A stretch of 64,000 nt of DNA from Stomoxys calcitrans. Its lineage: Eukaryota; Arthropoda; Insecta; Diptera; Muscidae. The notes under the pieces were generated by a model. The model did no database searches. It saw only the letters and a program-made list of their open reading frames with translations, and had not been told where the DNA came from. Location of the stretch: NCBI RefSeq assembly GCF_963082655.1, contig NC_081553.1, positions 22,670,197 through 22,734,196 of the forward strand, in the 5' to 3' direction. Positions 22,855 through 34,865 of the stretch are shown piece after piece; position 1 is the stretch's first letter, and every line of letters begins with the position of its first letter. The position numbers and the translations under genes were made by a program.

Positions 22855-23258
22855 TAGACGGACGGACGGACAGACAGACGGACGGATAGACGGACGGACG
22901 GACGGACAGACGGACGGACGGACGGACAGACGGACAGATGGACGGACGGACGGACGGACGGATGGACGGACGGATGGACGGACGGACGGACGGACAGACG
23001 GACAGACGGACGGATGGACGGACGGATGGACGGACGGATGGACGGACAGACAGGAGGACGGACGGACAGACAGGAGGACGGACGGACAGACAGGAGGACG
23101 GACAGATGAACAGACGGACGGTCAGACGGACGGACGGACAGACAGGAGGACGGACGGACAGATAGGAGGACGGACGGACAGACAGGAGGACGGACGGACA
23201 GACAGGAGGACGGACGGACAGACAGGGGGACGGACGGACAGACAGGAGGGCGGACAAC
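22855..23258 (+). repeat. GACG/GACA microsatellite grading into a GGAGGACGGACGGACAGACA minisatellite
   Basis: The left part is (GACG)n with GACA and GATG variants. The right part repeats a 20-bp unit built from GACAGACAGGAGGACGGACG several times between about 23045 and 23250. It occupies the place of the HINE GTCCGTC microsatellite (minus orientation). Confidence 0.92.
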
Positions 23259-24262
23259 CGGATGCACCGATGAACGAATCTCATAAAGACCATGTTTATA
23301 AGTCTGTAAAAAGCCCGCTACCCTTCAAAGGAGTAAAGCTAAGTGCTTGAAATTTTGCACAACTACTTCCTATTAGTGTAGGTCCGTTGAGATTGTAAAT
23401 GAGCCAAATCAGTTCTTGTTTTGACATATCTGCCATGGGAACCGATCTCTTCATTTGATTTTTTGAGCCCATAGAGGGCGTAATTCTTCTCCGATTGGGC
23501 TTTGTACGTAGTGCCCTCAAAAAACAGCGCCATCTGTGGTCCATATCGACCCATTATCTCATATAGCTGCCATATAAACTGTTATTTAGATATGATTTCT
23601 TGATTCTCGAGGAGGTGCATTTCTTATTCGATTTGGCTGAAATTTTGAACGTGATTTTCTGTTTTGATGTTAAAAAACTGCAAAGTCCAAACCGATCTAT
23701 TACATGTCATAGCTCCTGTCTGTTTATCCGTTCGTCTGTCCGTCCTTCTTTGTACACACGCTACAGTCTCTAAAAACTGAATTGAAATTTTGCACAGAGA
23801 CTTATTTCTTCTGTACGCAGGTAAAATTCTTGAATTGGCCAAATCGGACTATATGTTCAAATACTAAAGCTGACATTTTGGAAATTTCATTGAAATTTAG
23901 AGTGGTTAGTTTTACGAGGGCCCCCGATATCCGACCCGAATATGGTTCATATCGGGCTATATTTACATACATCCTCCTATATAGACCGATGGGGCGGTCC
24001 AAGGTCTTAAGCCCATAAAAGTCGCATTTACTGTACGATTTTGTTGGAATTCGAAACAGCGAGTTTCACTGGGGCCCCCGATATGTATACCTGAATATAC
24101 TCTATGTAGGGCTATGTTTACATTCAGGTTCCATATAGACCGATCTGCCGATTTAGGGTCGCAAGTTTGGAATAGAAATTTAAACTAGGCCGCCCGATGG
24201 AATCAAACATGAAACAGATTGGACCATATTTCGATATAGTTGCCATATAGACCGATTTTCTG
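23259..24262 (+). mobile_element. HINE fragments, plus orientation (families 1 and 2)
   Basis: After the GACG array the order turns round. AAAGGAGTAAAGCTAAGTGC and TGAAATTTTGCACAACTACT (about 23325-23370) are the inverted counterpart of 22795-22840. Core fragments with CATATCTGCCATGGGAACCG, then a second 5' piece (GTCCGTCCTTCTTTGTAC near 23735) and family 2 units follow, up to a SINE. Confidence 0.55.
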
Positions 24263-24490
24263 ATTTAGGGTCACATATCAATGAGTGCTGTCCGATTCAA
24301 GTTTAAGCTCAATGATAAGGGCCCTCTTTTCTATAGCAGTTTTTACATGACCTATTGCCTAACAAATGTCGGGAGCATTAGGAGGGGATAACCATCGCTG
24401 AAAATTTTTTCCTGCTATTCTCGCCAGGATTCCAACCCAGGCGTTCAGCGCCATAGGCGGACATTGCCAACCTCTGCGCTACGATGGAGG
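24263..24490 (-). mobile_element. tRNA-derived SINE, copy 4 (partial)
   Basis: The head at about 24415-24488 has a B box with one change (AGGATTCCAACCC on plus) and an A-box region CTCTGCGCTACG. The body continues left to TATCAATGAGTGCTGTCCG, about 60 bp short of the usual 3' end, with an internal deletion. Confidence 0.72.
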
Positions 24491-25384
24491 CCATCGTAGA
24501 GGGTGTATGATGGAGGGTGGAAAAATCAACCAGGAGCTCTTCAATCGTTCTGTTAGCATACATTACCCAAAGATGGTAGCAATGCAACAGTTCTCTAAAC
24601 ATTCCAAAACAAGAACAACAACTCAAACATTAACTGTTTGAGGGCTGATAATTTCCGAAAATAGAGCAAAATGGGGGAAATAGCATTGGACCAACAATCG
24701 TTTGCATACCAAACGGTAGCTGCCAACTCCAAGTCAAAAGACAATGCCACTTAATAGGCAGTGAATATTGGGAAAGAAATTTCCCCAAAATAGCATACCA
24801 ATTTATGAGTAACATCTAGCGTGGCAATGCTTTAAAGGACACAGCTAATGGCTGTTGAGCCCTTGTGTTTGTGTGTGGCTATCCTTATGAGTCAATGATG
24901 CCAACCATGTTTGGGGAATTTATGCATGAGAACTCAACTCATACTTGTACCCATTACAAAGCATGGATAAACAAGATTGATGGAATATGTATATAAGCAT
25001 GTGTATGTGGTGTAGCCAAGTACAAATGAATACATATGTACTAACACACACACACACACACAGAATGCATATGGATATATGGGTTTGTTAAAGAAAGCTG
25101 GACTATCTTGGTATGAGTGTTGCTATAGAGATATGGCGTTTTCTAATGAATGCGTTTGTGAGTTTAGGTGTGTCGGTCTGGTTACTTGTGAAAGAGGTTG
25201 TTTGTTTGGCTCATAAAGAAGCGCGCAAACTGTTAAAACAGATGTTCTTGCGTTCATGAAGCTTGTTTGCCAACTTGTATGTTACTGTAGGATAAAAAAA
25301 GGGGCAGCAAGCAGCGCCAAATGAAATGTCCAGGTTGAGGTGGGTAAAAAAACAATGGATTTAATAGGATAGGATAGGTTAGGA
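24491..25384. other. Intronic single-copy DNA with a CA microsatellite
   Basis: A (AC)n run lies at about 25044-25062. No coding or RNA gene is recognisable. Confidence 0.5.
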
Positions 25385-26685
25385 TCCGGAAGTGAAAACG
25401 AGCTTTGCTCGGCCGGGCGGGATATTGGAAATAAATCGCCATAGCTTCTGTTAAACATTTACCCATATGAACTTCGTTGAAGCGCATATATGTATGGTCT
25501 TTATGTCATATATGACATATATGACAAATATGACATATATGACATATATGACATATACGACTCATATATATGATATATATGACATATATGACATATATGA
25601 TATATATGACATATATGATATATATGACATATATGATATATATGACATATATGACATATATGACATATGTGACATATACGATATATATGACATATATGAC
25701 ATATATGACATATATGACATATATGACATATATGACATATATGACATATATGACATATATGACATATATGACATATATGACATATGTGACATATATGACT
25801 TTTATGACATATATGACATATATGACATATATGATATATATGACATATGTGACATATATGACATATATGACATATATGACATATATGACATATATGACAT
25901 ATACGACATATATGACATATATGACATATATGACATATATGACATATATGACATATATGACATATATGACATATATGACATATATGACATATATGACATG
26001 TATGACATATATGACATATGTGACATATATGACATTTATGACATATATGACATATATGACATATATGACATGTATGACATATATGACATATGTGACATAT
26101 ATGACATTTATGACATATATGACATATATGACATATATGACATATATGACATATATGACATATATGACATATATGACATATATGACATATATGACATATA
26201 TGACATATATGACATGTGCGACATATATGACATATATGACATGTATGACATATATGACATATATGACATATATGACATATATGACATATATGACATATAT
26301 GACATATATGACATATATGACATATATGACATATATGACATATATGACATATATGACATATATGACATATATGACATATATGACATATATGACACATTTC
26401 ACATATATAACACATTTAACATATATGACATACATGACATATATGACATATATGACATATATGACATATATGACATATATGACATATATGACATATATGA
26501 CATATATGACATATATGACATATATGACATATATGACATATATGACATATATGACATATATGACATATATGACATATATGACATATATGACATATATGAC
26601 ATATGTGACATATATGACATATATGTCATATATGACATATAATGAATATACCCCCTATCCTATGGTTTTTGGTACAATAACCTTC
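25385..26685 (-). mobile_element. HINE whose core is a 9-bp satellite
   Basis: The left end has GAGCTTTGCTCGGCCGGGCG and GGATATTGG, a diverged 3' hairpin terminus. The right end has ATGAATATACCCCCTATCC then TATGG, the minus-strand 5' terminus. Between them the usual 153-bp units are replaced by the 9-bp array. This layout is an inference from the two short ends. Confidence 0.5.
25506..26640 (+). repeat. 9-bp tandem array, unit ACATATATG, about 125 units
   Basis: The nonamer ACATATATG (CATATATG plus A) is repeated for about 1.13 kb. Variants such as ACATGTATG, ACATATGTG and ACATTTATG recur. A block of variants near 25995-26040 is repeated exactly 72 bp (8 units) later, showing recent block amplification. 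CATATATG is a perfect palindrome, so each unit can pair with itself. Because 9 is a multiple of 3 and the unit has no stop in several frames, long open frames arise by chance. Confidence 0.96.
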
Positions 26686-27631
26686 GATTCAATTTTTTTC
26701 CACTTCTAAGCCTTTTTTTGTTTAATCTCACTTTTTCGTTTCTCTCTAGAAATTTGGCCTTGACATTTCCATTTGCCTTCCACTTATATGCCTTCATCTG
26801 TCTTATTATTCGTACATACACACACACATACATACATACAAGTGCAACATACTAATGAATATCCAGCTTGTATGTCTCGCCCAACATACATTTCGTATCT
26901 TCACATGTTGTTGTAAACGAGTATGAGGGTTACATACATTCTTTATGACATGATAACATTTTCACATACTTTATTATTCCCCAGGATCTGAAAGGGTGAG
27001 GCAAAGTTTGTTGTTATATGAGGGTTTTTTGTTGGAGTTGCCTTCTTGCCAGAGAGGAAGAAAGATGAACCTATGTAGAAAAGGCAGGCATAAGCGCTTG
27101 AGAAATGAAAACATGTCACTTTATGACATAATGGTGTATGATGCTCTACAAGGCAGAGCCAAGACTTTGCTGTTGTTTGAAAGGGGAAGGACCTTAAACA
27201 TCCGTAAAAGTGATGACGCGCACGGAATGAAAGAAAGCAACACGCCTCAAACAAAGGATAACAGCTATTGTCATGGTCATGGCCAAAACGAACGATTATT
27301 TGCCAAAAAAAAAAAAACGAAATGGGAAAAAATAAAGTCAAGCACTTTCGCGAAAATTGGGACAAGACTTTAAGTTCAAAAATGTTATGATGTCACAGCA
27401 GATAATATGACCATGCCACGAGATACATCAACAGGACTTGGCAGTTCCTCTTATGCTATCCCTTCACTATTACTGTTAATAGGTTTTTTTTTTTTATCTC
27501 TCATGACTAAAGAAAGGTAGCAATTTACAAAGGGTTGGGGGTGTCTTGCAAATTTCATGACATTCTCCTAAATGCTCTGCTGCGTCTGTTGAGCTACTTT
27601 TTTTTACAGCTCATCATACAAATTAACTTAC
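26686..27631. other. Intronic single-copy DNA, no gene seen
   Basis: It has pyrimidine tracts and short CA/TACA runs near 26815-26840. No exon with family similarity was found apart from that at 27632. Confidence 0.45.
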
Positions 27632-27739
27632 CTCCTTTGACTTGACAGCATAAGAACATCTCATAGCCTTCACGAAATGGTCCAGCTTGGGCAATCTCAC
27701 TACCTTGGGCATCAAATATGCGAGGCTCTTCGGGAGGAA
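27632..27739 (-). CDS. Exon: linker and start of Ig domain 2, sidestep-family receptor
   Basis: This 108-bp exon lies between a TATATAG acceptor and a GTAAGT donor, entering and leaving in phase 1. It encodes VPPEEPRIFDAQG, then FREGYEMFLCCQVKG. The PPEEPRI linker and the R-E-G-Y-E-x-F-L-x-C strand match the start of the second Ig domain of Side proteins. Two cysteines are adjacent (FLCC) where the family normally has one, usually with serine just before it; the second is the expected disulfide partner of IQCR in the next exon. Its small size and isolation inside introns of 4.4 and 9.7 kb mean that only the spliced phase and family match identify it. Confidence 0.9.
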
Positions 27740-28381
27740 CTATATAAACAAACGAGAATGGGAGAAGAATAAAAAAAAGGATACAAGCAAACAGATAAAA
27801 ATTATTACGGACATATGAAAGTTAAGTACACAGAGTTATATATAAATTTCTCCACGTGATGCTGTTGTGTTTCAGGTCTTTCATTGCGTTTTTTGTTTGT
27901 TCGAACAACAGCAGGAGACAGCAGGACGTGAGTTGCATCCTGGAATATTCATTAAGAAGTGAATATGAATATGTGTGTGAGTGCGAGTGTATGGGTGGGA
28001 TGGAGGGGGCGTATGTGTGATTTTGTGGCATGTGGTAGCCTTCAGTAAGGCTGTTTATGTGTGTGGCCATGTGCGTAATCACATTTCTCTTAGACCCACA
28101 CGTACTCTGAGCTGAGTGAGCGTAGTGTCAGAACCACCAGAAACACTCCACAAACACCATGGCACGCTTTGCCATGCCATGCCACGCCACGTCAAACTTT
28201 ATCGCGTTGCGGATAATGGAAAAAGCGTAAAACTCAATGTTGTCCAACCGGGAAAACGAATGAACGTATAAAACTTTTCACAACCAACTTTTGCAGCAGG
28301 AACGTGATAGCGGAAAGTGTCTCTTCTAATTTTTGCCATGTTTACTTTTTGAAAACGTAAACATCAACGCTTCCAGCACCT

Positions 28382-28424
<43 letters not shown>

Positions 28425-28989
28425 TCTCACACTGGCTATACTCACACATGCTTCGAGTCACAGTGGAGGGTGAGTGAGTGTGGCATACCGTTTTTCATGG
28501 TCGAATCATGCGGGCATTTTCCTAATAGAGGAGACGATTCTTTTTTAATGAAATTTTGCATGGCTAAACTGAAGTGGAATTGAAATTGGTGTGCTATGGG
28601 TCTGTCTCTTCCAAAATGTTTCCACCATGGCCCGCAGCATTTTAAAAAACATTATAAAAACAAAAATGTTAAACAAAATTCGTTGGAGTTGATTGTAAAA
28701 GGCACAGATGTTTGGCCAGATTGGCGGTATGGAAATTAGAAAGGACGCGCTAAATGAAAATGGCGAGAACAGAGCGATGACACCGTAGAAAAAGAATACA
28801 TGTGAAAGTTGAATGTGTGAATAGAAAGCCGTGTCTTTTCAACTAAAACGACAGTTAAGAACGAGTTGGAATGCATTTACTTTACTTCTCCAAAGAACCA
28901 TCTTACACAAAAAATAAACCATGACGTTCCTATTTCATGCCCACATAAGGCATACTTTTTTCAAGTGTAAGTGTGTAGAATGTAAAAAT
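27740..28989. other. Intron between Ig exons, single-copy with CA repeat
   Basis: A (CA)n run lies at about 28387-28420. The rest is unremarkable intronic DNA upstream of the 27.7-kb exon. Confidence 0.5.
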
Positions 28990-30105
28990 GTTAAGGTTTT
29001 GTGTCCATAAAAGGACACAAAACCTTAACTCGGCGGATCGGTCTATATGGCAGCTATATTCAAATCTGGACCGATCTGGGCCAAATTAAAAAAAAACGTC
29101 GAAGTGTTAAACATAACCCACTGTCCCCAATTTTGGGGTAATCGGAAAATAAAAGCGCCTTTTATGGCCCAAAAATTTTAAATCGAGAGATCGGTCTATA
29201 TGGCAGCTATATCTAAATCTGAACTGATCTGGGCCGTATTGCAGAAGTATGTCGAGGGGCTTATCCTTACTTAATCTCCTAATTTTCGACGAAATCGGAC
29301 AATAAATGCGCCTTTTATGGGCCGAAAACCTTAAATCGGCGGATCAGTCTATATGGCAGCTATATTCAAATCTGGACCGATCTGCGCCAAATTGACGAAG
29401 GAAGTAGACGGGCTTAACGCAACTCACTGTCCCTAATTTCGGCGACATCGGACAATAAATGCGCCTTTTTTGGGCCTTAGACCTTAAATCGAGAGATCGG
29501 TCTATATGCCAGCTATATCCAAATCTGAACAGATCTGTGTCATATTGCATACGAATATCGAGAGGCTTAACGTAACCCACTGTCCCAGATTTCGACGATA
29601 TCGGACAATAAATGCGCCTTTTATGGGCCCAAAACCATAAATCGCGATATCGGTCTATATGACAGCTATATCCAAATCTGAACCGATCTGTGCCATATTG
29701 CAGAAGTATGTCGAGGGGCCTAACGTAACCCACTGTTCCAAATTTCAGCGACATCGGACAATAAATGCGCCTTTAATGGGCCCAAAACCTTAAATCGGCG
29801 GATCGGTCTATATGGCAGCTATATCCAAATCTGAACCGATCTAAGCCAAATTGAAGAAAGACGTTGAAGGGCCTAACACAACTCACCGTACCAACTTTCA
29901 GCAAAATCGGATAATAAATATGGCTTTTATGGGCCTAAGACCCTAAATCGGCGGATTGGTCTATATGGCAGCTGTATTCTAATCTGAACCGATCTGAGCC
30001 AAATTGAAGAAGGATGTCGAAGGGCCTAACACAACTCACCGTACCAACTTTCAGCAAAATCGGATAATAAATGTGACTTTTTTTTGGCCTAAGACCCTAT
30101 CAAAC
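28990..30105 (-). mobile_element. HINE core array (family 2) without termini
   Basis: Units carry ATATGGCAGCTATAT(T/C)CAAA. The GCT landmark lies at 29053, 29206 and 29359, 153 bp apart, and the units continue to about 30100. A 17-bp perfect hairpin marks the left boundary (28990-29029). No hairpin terminus or microsatellite is present, so this is a truncated array. Confidence 0.65.
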
Positions 30106-31510
30106 ATGGCCGGTTTGAAAGGAGTTTAGGGGGCGGACTCTCTAATACCACTGACGCTAAGACCCGAAAGACATTTAATTTAAGTCCTTTATTGTCGCGC
30201 TCTACATGCCCTGCTGGAAGGCAGGATGACAGGACGTGGCCAAGATACGTGAAACCTTATACCAACATTAGATTCGAACTCTATACCCTCTCATGATGGT
30301 CTAATATGCCCACTTGGGACGGTTTTGGTTTTTGGGCGCCCCCCCTTGGTAATTATACTCAATTTTTAATGTTCGTTAATCATATTCGTACTCTACACCC
30401 GAATACCTTCTATTGGAGTCCCATATTGTCCCGGTCGGTCCTCTTTTGATTTTGGGGGGTTTTGGGCTTGGGAAGGAACCCTAGATACTTGGATCCAATT
30501 TTTAATATAATTTTCATACTCTACTCTCGAATACCTTTCATTGGAGTCCCATATGGTCCCAGTTGGTCCACTTTTGATTTTGGGCGATACTCTTGAGGGA
30601 CGTCCTAAGTATTTGGATCCAATTTTTTGACCCCACATTCGTATTCTAATCCCGAAACCCTTTCCTTTGAGTAACATATTGTTCCGATGGATCCACTTTG
30701 GTTTTTGACGGTACTTTTGGGCTACTTGGACCCAATTTGAAATCTATTCATATTCTACTCCCAAATACTTTTCATTTGAATTCCATATTTTCCCGTCCAC
30801 TTTTAATTTTGGCCCAGGGCCAAAACCAGCCCACAAGTGTTGGTTTTGGGCCTGGGGCGGCTCCTAGGTACTCTGACCCAATTTTTAATACCATATTCGT
30901 ATTTAACTTCAAAAAACCGTATATTTGAGTCCCATATTGAGCCAATTGGTAATTATGTCATGCTGGTGGGTTTTTGGGGGTTGGGGAGGACCTTCTCACA
31001 CCAAGGATTATATTTTGATGTCATATTTGTGTTCTACTTTTAAATACCTTTCACTTGATACCCATATTGCCCAAAGTGATAAAAGTGCCCCCTTGGGTGG
31101 TGTTTTTAGAGGTGGGGCACACTTAGCGGTGACATTTTAATGCCAAGTTCGTACTCTACTCTCAAATATCTTTCATTTGATATCCATATTGTCCCAATCG
31201 GTATATATGTCCGTTCGGGTGGGTTTTGGGATGGGGCGTCCCCCAGGTTATTTGACCCAAAAATGTCATACCAATTTCGTGTTTTGGGGTATCATAAGGT
31301 GGCATAACAAATTTCGCTTAAATCGTTGCACCCATCTGCGAGATCTGGCGTTTTTGAAAATTGAGGTAAGGGGGAGGGTCCGCCCCCCTCCTTCGAATAT
31401 CAAACTCCACCATCTGTGAAAATTTCATGAAAATCGGATCAGCGGTTTTTGAGTCTATGCGGAGCAGACAAACAAAGAAGAAGAACATGTGGTATCAAAA
31501 GCTTAGTGCC
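30106..31510 (+). repeat. Family 4 interspersed repeat
   Basis: Diverged units repeat phrases such as TTTCATTTGAGTCCCATATT, GTCCACTTTTGATTTTGGG and TACTCTACTC(C/T)CGAATACC. The end is TTTTTGAGTCTATGCGGAGC then AGACAAACAAAGAAGAAGAA. The same material appears inverted at 45.2-47.4 kb. I do not recognise the element class; a Helentron-like relative is possible because of its similar tandem organisation. Confidence 0.5.
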
Positions 31511-32093
31511 TCTAGAATATATTCGAAAAACGCTGCTCGAGCAGTGGGAGATGTTACAATTTTACATTCCACTGAGTTCAGTGAAGGGCTGTAGGCAGAA
31601 AACAAGGTTTTAGACAAATCCCGTTCCTCACACAGAAAGCTGTCAAAGCGTGGGGTTTTTTCCCTCCAAAGAGATTAACTTAGGTCTTCAAGGGATTTTC
31701 TTTCGTCAGCCCACTTTCTTTACTAAATTTCTTGGACTAAATTTCTAGCCAAGACTGTTTTCTATATGCGTTACCCAATAAAAAATTTCCCTCCAATAAA
31801 TGCGCCTTCATCCTACCCAAAATGATTTTCATTCACTTCATAATAAATTTCCATTGCAATATGCTGCATGTAACCCACTGTAACTGTATCACGAATTGCA
31901 GAGTTACTTCATTAACAACTTCTTGTCATAGTTTGTTTATGTTTTTCTTATGTCCTCCGCTGCTGATGCTGTTGTTTACTGTGAGTGTTGTGTGTGTTGT
32001 GAATAGTTGTCGTTTGCTTTTTGGAGGATAGTTGTCACTTTTCTCCGATTTTGTTTGTGGATTTTGTCATTGGGAGTTGTCTCCTCTACTTAC
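31511..32093. other. Intronic DNA downstream of the 32.2-kb exon
   Basis: No repeat or coding feature recognised beyond the exon donor at 32088-32093. Confidence 0.45.
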
Positions 32094-32308
32094 CAACCAG
32101 AGTTAGATTTATCCTATAGTTACGTGTGGGAAAATTGAAGAAATCTATTCTACAACGATATACACCGCCATCTGTGGGTTTGACATCGCGTATCTGTAAA
32201 CGTGAGTCCTTGGGATTATCGCCAATCGAGAAGAACAGACGTTGACCCAAATCGCTAGCTATGGCCGAGTGAGTGGCTAATTTTACATTTCCGCCGCGTG
32301 AGTCCAAA
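32094..32308 (-). CDS. Exon: rest of Ig domain 1, sidestep-family receptor
   Basis: This 215-bp exon follows a TTTGCAG acceptor and ends at a GTAAGT donor. With the preceding AG it reads SLDSRGG, then RLFFSIGDNPKDSRLQIRD, then GGVYRCRIDFF, then PTRNYRINLTLV. It supplies strands D to G of Ig domain 1. The second cysteine is in YRCR, preceded by a D-G-G-V-Y version of the usual DxGxYxC motif. The PTRNY(K/R)INLT ending is strongly characteristic of sidestep proteins. An N-glycosylation sequon (NLT) sits at the domain end. It exits in phase 1. A 12.0-kb intron separates it from the upstream exon and a 4.35-kb intron from the downstream one. Confidence 0.93.
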
Positions 32309-32985
32309 CTGCAAAGAAGAAAAAACAAAAAAACCAACAACAAAACATTAGAGAGAAAGTTTAAGAAAATATAAACGAGTGTACAGAGAGAACAGGGCTA
32401 ATTAACTTGAAGAAACATCTTAAAAAGAGTACTTCAAGAATTCTAGAAAGTAAAACAGCAATCTTGCACGTAGCAATTGGAAGAGGAAATCAAAGTTGAG
32501 GAAAACAGTTTTGAGCAGCGACATTTTTAAGACGACAAATTTTCTCTGTGTATTTATTTTAAAGCCAACATTCAAAATTGAACAACTTTTAATTTGCCAC
32601 ATTTCTGTTTTCTTTTCCTTGGCCTACATGCAGTTCCCTGAATTGTATGTTTCTCTACAAATTTAGCTAATTTTACATTTCAATAGTCAAGTGCTTGTAT
32701 TTTATTTTTCGACTATTTGCTTTTTTTATAGCATCACGTTACAGTTGTTTACATTAAAAGTGTTCTACATGAATTTGTTTTAACATTGAGTGCAAAAAAA
32801 ATTACACTAATTATGAATTGAAGTAGAATTTAAACAATTTTTGTTTTATTTATTTCGCTTTTTTTATGGCAGTCCCTAAAACACGGCAATATTTCATGTC
32901 GATTTAAACTGAAAGGGTTATTCAAAAGGATATTTGGAAAAGGACATCATGTGAATATGCCTAATATGTAATCAAAGTTCAGGTC
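32309..32985. other. Intronic DNA upstream of the 32.2-kb exon
   Basis: AT-rich intron sequence. Nothing else seen. Confidence 0.45.
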
Positions 32986-34488
32986 GTATTTGTTGTCCAA
33001 TCATCACGAAATTTGGCACATATCACTTTTTTGGCTCAAGGACAAACGCTATTGATTTTGGTAAAAATCGGTTCAGATTTGGATATAGCTCCCATATATA
33101 TGTTTTACCCAATTTGTACTTAAATGGCTGTAGTAGCTACAATTTTCCACCGATCTGGACAAAATTGGACACGGATAGTTTTGCTACTGATCTCGACATA
33201 TTTGCTAGATTTCAACCAAATCGGTTCAGATTTAGATATAGCTCCCATATAAAGGTATCGCCCGATTTGCACTTAAATGGCCGTAGAAGCTACAATTTTC
33301 AAGCGATCTGTACAAAATTTGGCGCGGATAGTTTTGTTACTGATCTTAACATATGTGTGAGATTTCATCAAAATCGGTTCAGATTTAGATATAGCTCCCA
33401 TATATAGGTATCGCCCGATTTGCACTTAAATGGCCGTAGAACCTACAATTTTCAAGCGATGTGGACAAAATTGGGCACGGATAGTTTTATTACTGATCTA
33501 AACATATCTGCAAAATTTCATCAAAATCGGTTCATATTAAGATATAGCCTCCATATATATGTTTGGTCCGATTTGCACTTAAATGGCCGTAGTAGCTACA
33601 ATTTTCAACAGATCTGCACAAAATTTGGCACGGATAGTTTTGTTGCTGATCTTAACATATCTGCTAGATTTCAACAAAATCGGTTCAGATTTGGATATAG
33701 CTCCCATATATAGGTATCGGCCGATTTGCGATTAATTGGCCGTAGTAGCTACAATTTTCAAGCGATGTGGACAAAATTGGGCACGGATAGTTTTGTTACT
33801 GATCTAAACTTATCTGCAAAATTTCATCAAAATCGGTTCATATTAAGATATAGCCTCCATATATATGTTTGGTCCGATTTGCACTTAAATTGCCGTAGAA
33901 AGGAAAATTTTCAACCGATCTGCACAAAATTTGGCACGGATTGCATTGTTACTGATCTTAATATATCTGCTGGATTTCAAAAAAATCGGTTCAGATTTGG
34001 ATATAGCTCCCATATATAGGTATCGCCCGATTTGCACATAAATGGCCGTAGTAGCAATAATTTTCCACCGATCTCGACAAAATTGGGCACGGATAGTTTT
34101 GTTACTGATCTTGACATATCTGCTAGATTTCAACAAAATCGCTTCAGATTTGGATATAGCTCCCATATATATGTATCGCCCGATTTGCACTTAAATGGCC
34201 GTAGCAAGGACAATTTTCAACCGATCTGTACAAAATTTGGCACGGATTGTTTTGTTATCAATCTTAGCATATCTGCAAAATTTGCTCAAAATCGGTTCAG
34301 ATTTAGATATAGCTCCCATATATATGTATCGCCCGATTTGCACTTAAATGGCCGTAGAAGCTATAAATTTCAACCGATCCGCACAAAATTTGGCAAGGAT
34401 TGTTTTGTTGCTGATCTTAAGATATCTGCTAGATGTAGTGTAGGTGTAGGGTCCTCCCGACTTTTGCCTTTCCTTACTTGTTTTTATT
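32986..34488 (+). mobile_element. HINE (family 3) with nine exact 153-bp units
   Basis: The GCT/GCC landmark after GATATA lies at 33088, 33241, 33394, 33547, 33700, 33853, 34006, 34159 and 34312, all 153 bp apart. The unit contains AAAATCGGTTCAGATTT and TATCGCCCGATTTGCAC. The 3' end at 34430-34488 reads GTGTAGGTGTAGGGTCC, TCCCGACTTTTGCC and TTTCCTTACTTGTTTTT. No clear 5' terminus is seen. The frames of 97-152 codons here are artefacts of 153 being divisible by 3. Confidence 0.7.
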
Positions 34489-34548
34489 AGATTTATTTGT
34501 TCTTGCTTTATCTGCAAAATTTTATAATTTTGTTTTTTTGGAAAATTT

Positions 34549-34865
34549 CTATTTTTATACCCTCCACCATAGGATGGAGAGTATACTAATTTCGTCATTC
34601 CGTTTGTAACACCTCGAAATATGCGTCTAAGACCCCATAAAGTATATATGTATTCTTGATCGCCATGAAATTTTAAGTCGATCTTTCCATGTCCGTCCGT
34701 CTGTCCGACCATCCGCCTGTCCAAATCACGCTAACTATCTTGCTTGAAATTTAGCAAAAAAAAAACTTCTTATAGGAGTAGGTCGGTTGGGATTGTAAAT
34801 GGGCCAAATCAGTCCATGTTTTGATATAGCTGCCATATAAACCGACCTTGGGTCTTGACTTCTTG
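34549..34865 (+). mobile_element. HINE 5' part truncated by a SINE
   Basis: TTTTTATACCCTCCACCATA, GTCATTCCGTTTGTAACACC, CCCCATAAAGTATATATGTA and GTCCGTCCGTCTGTCCG form a clear DINE-1-like 5' block. The first core unit (TTTTGATATAGCTGCCATAT) breaks off at the SINE. Confidence 0.7.

Noticed and set aside
22785..23293. 160-codon R/P/S/V frames
   Set aside because: Translation of the GACG/GACA array on the minus strand.
25467..26709. Long open frames of 300-390 codons on both strands
   Set aside because: They are translations of the 9-bp array; the unit is a multiple of three without stops. No start context, splice sites or domains.
33114..34490. Series of 97- and 152-codon frames with similar sequence
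   Set aside because: They look like a repeat protein, but the period is the 153-bp (51-codon) HINE unit and family 3 elements elsewhere are broken in frame.
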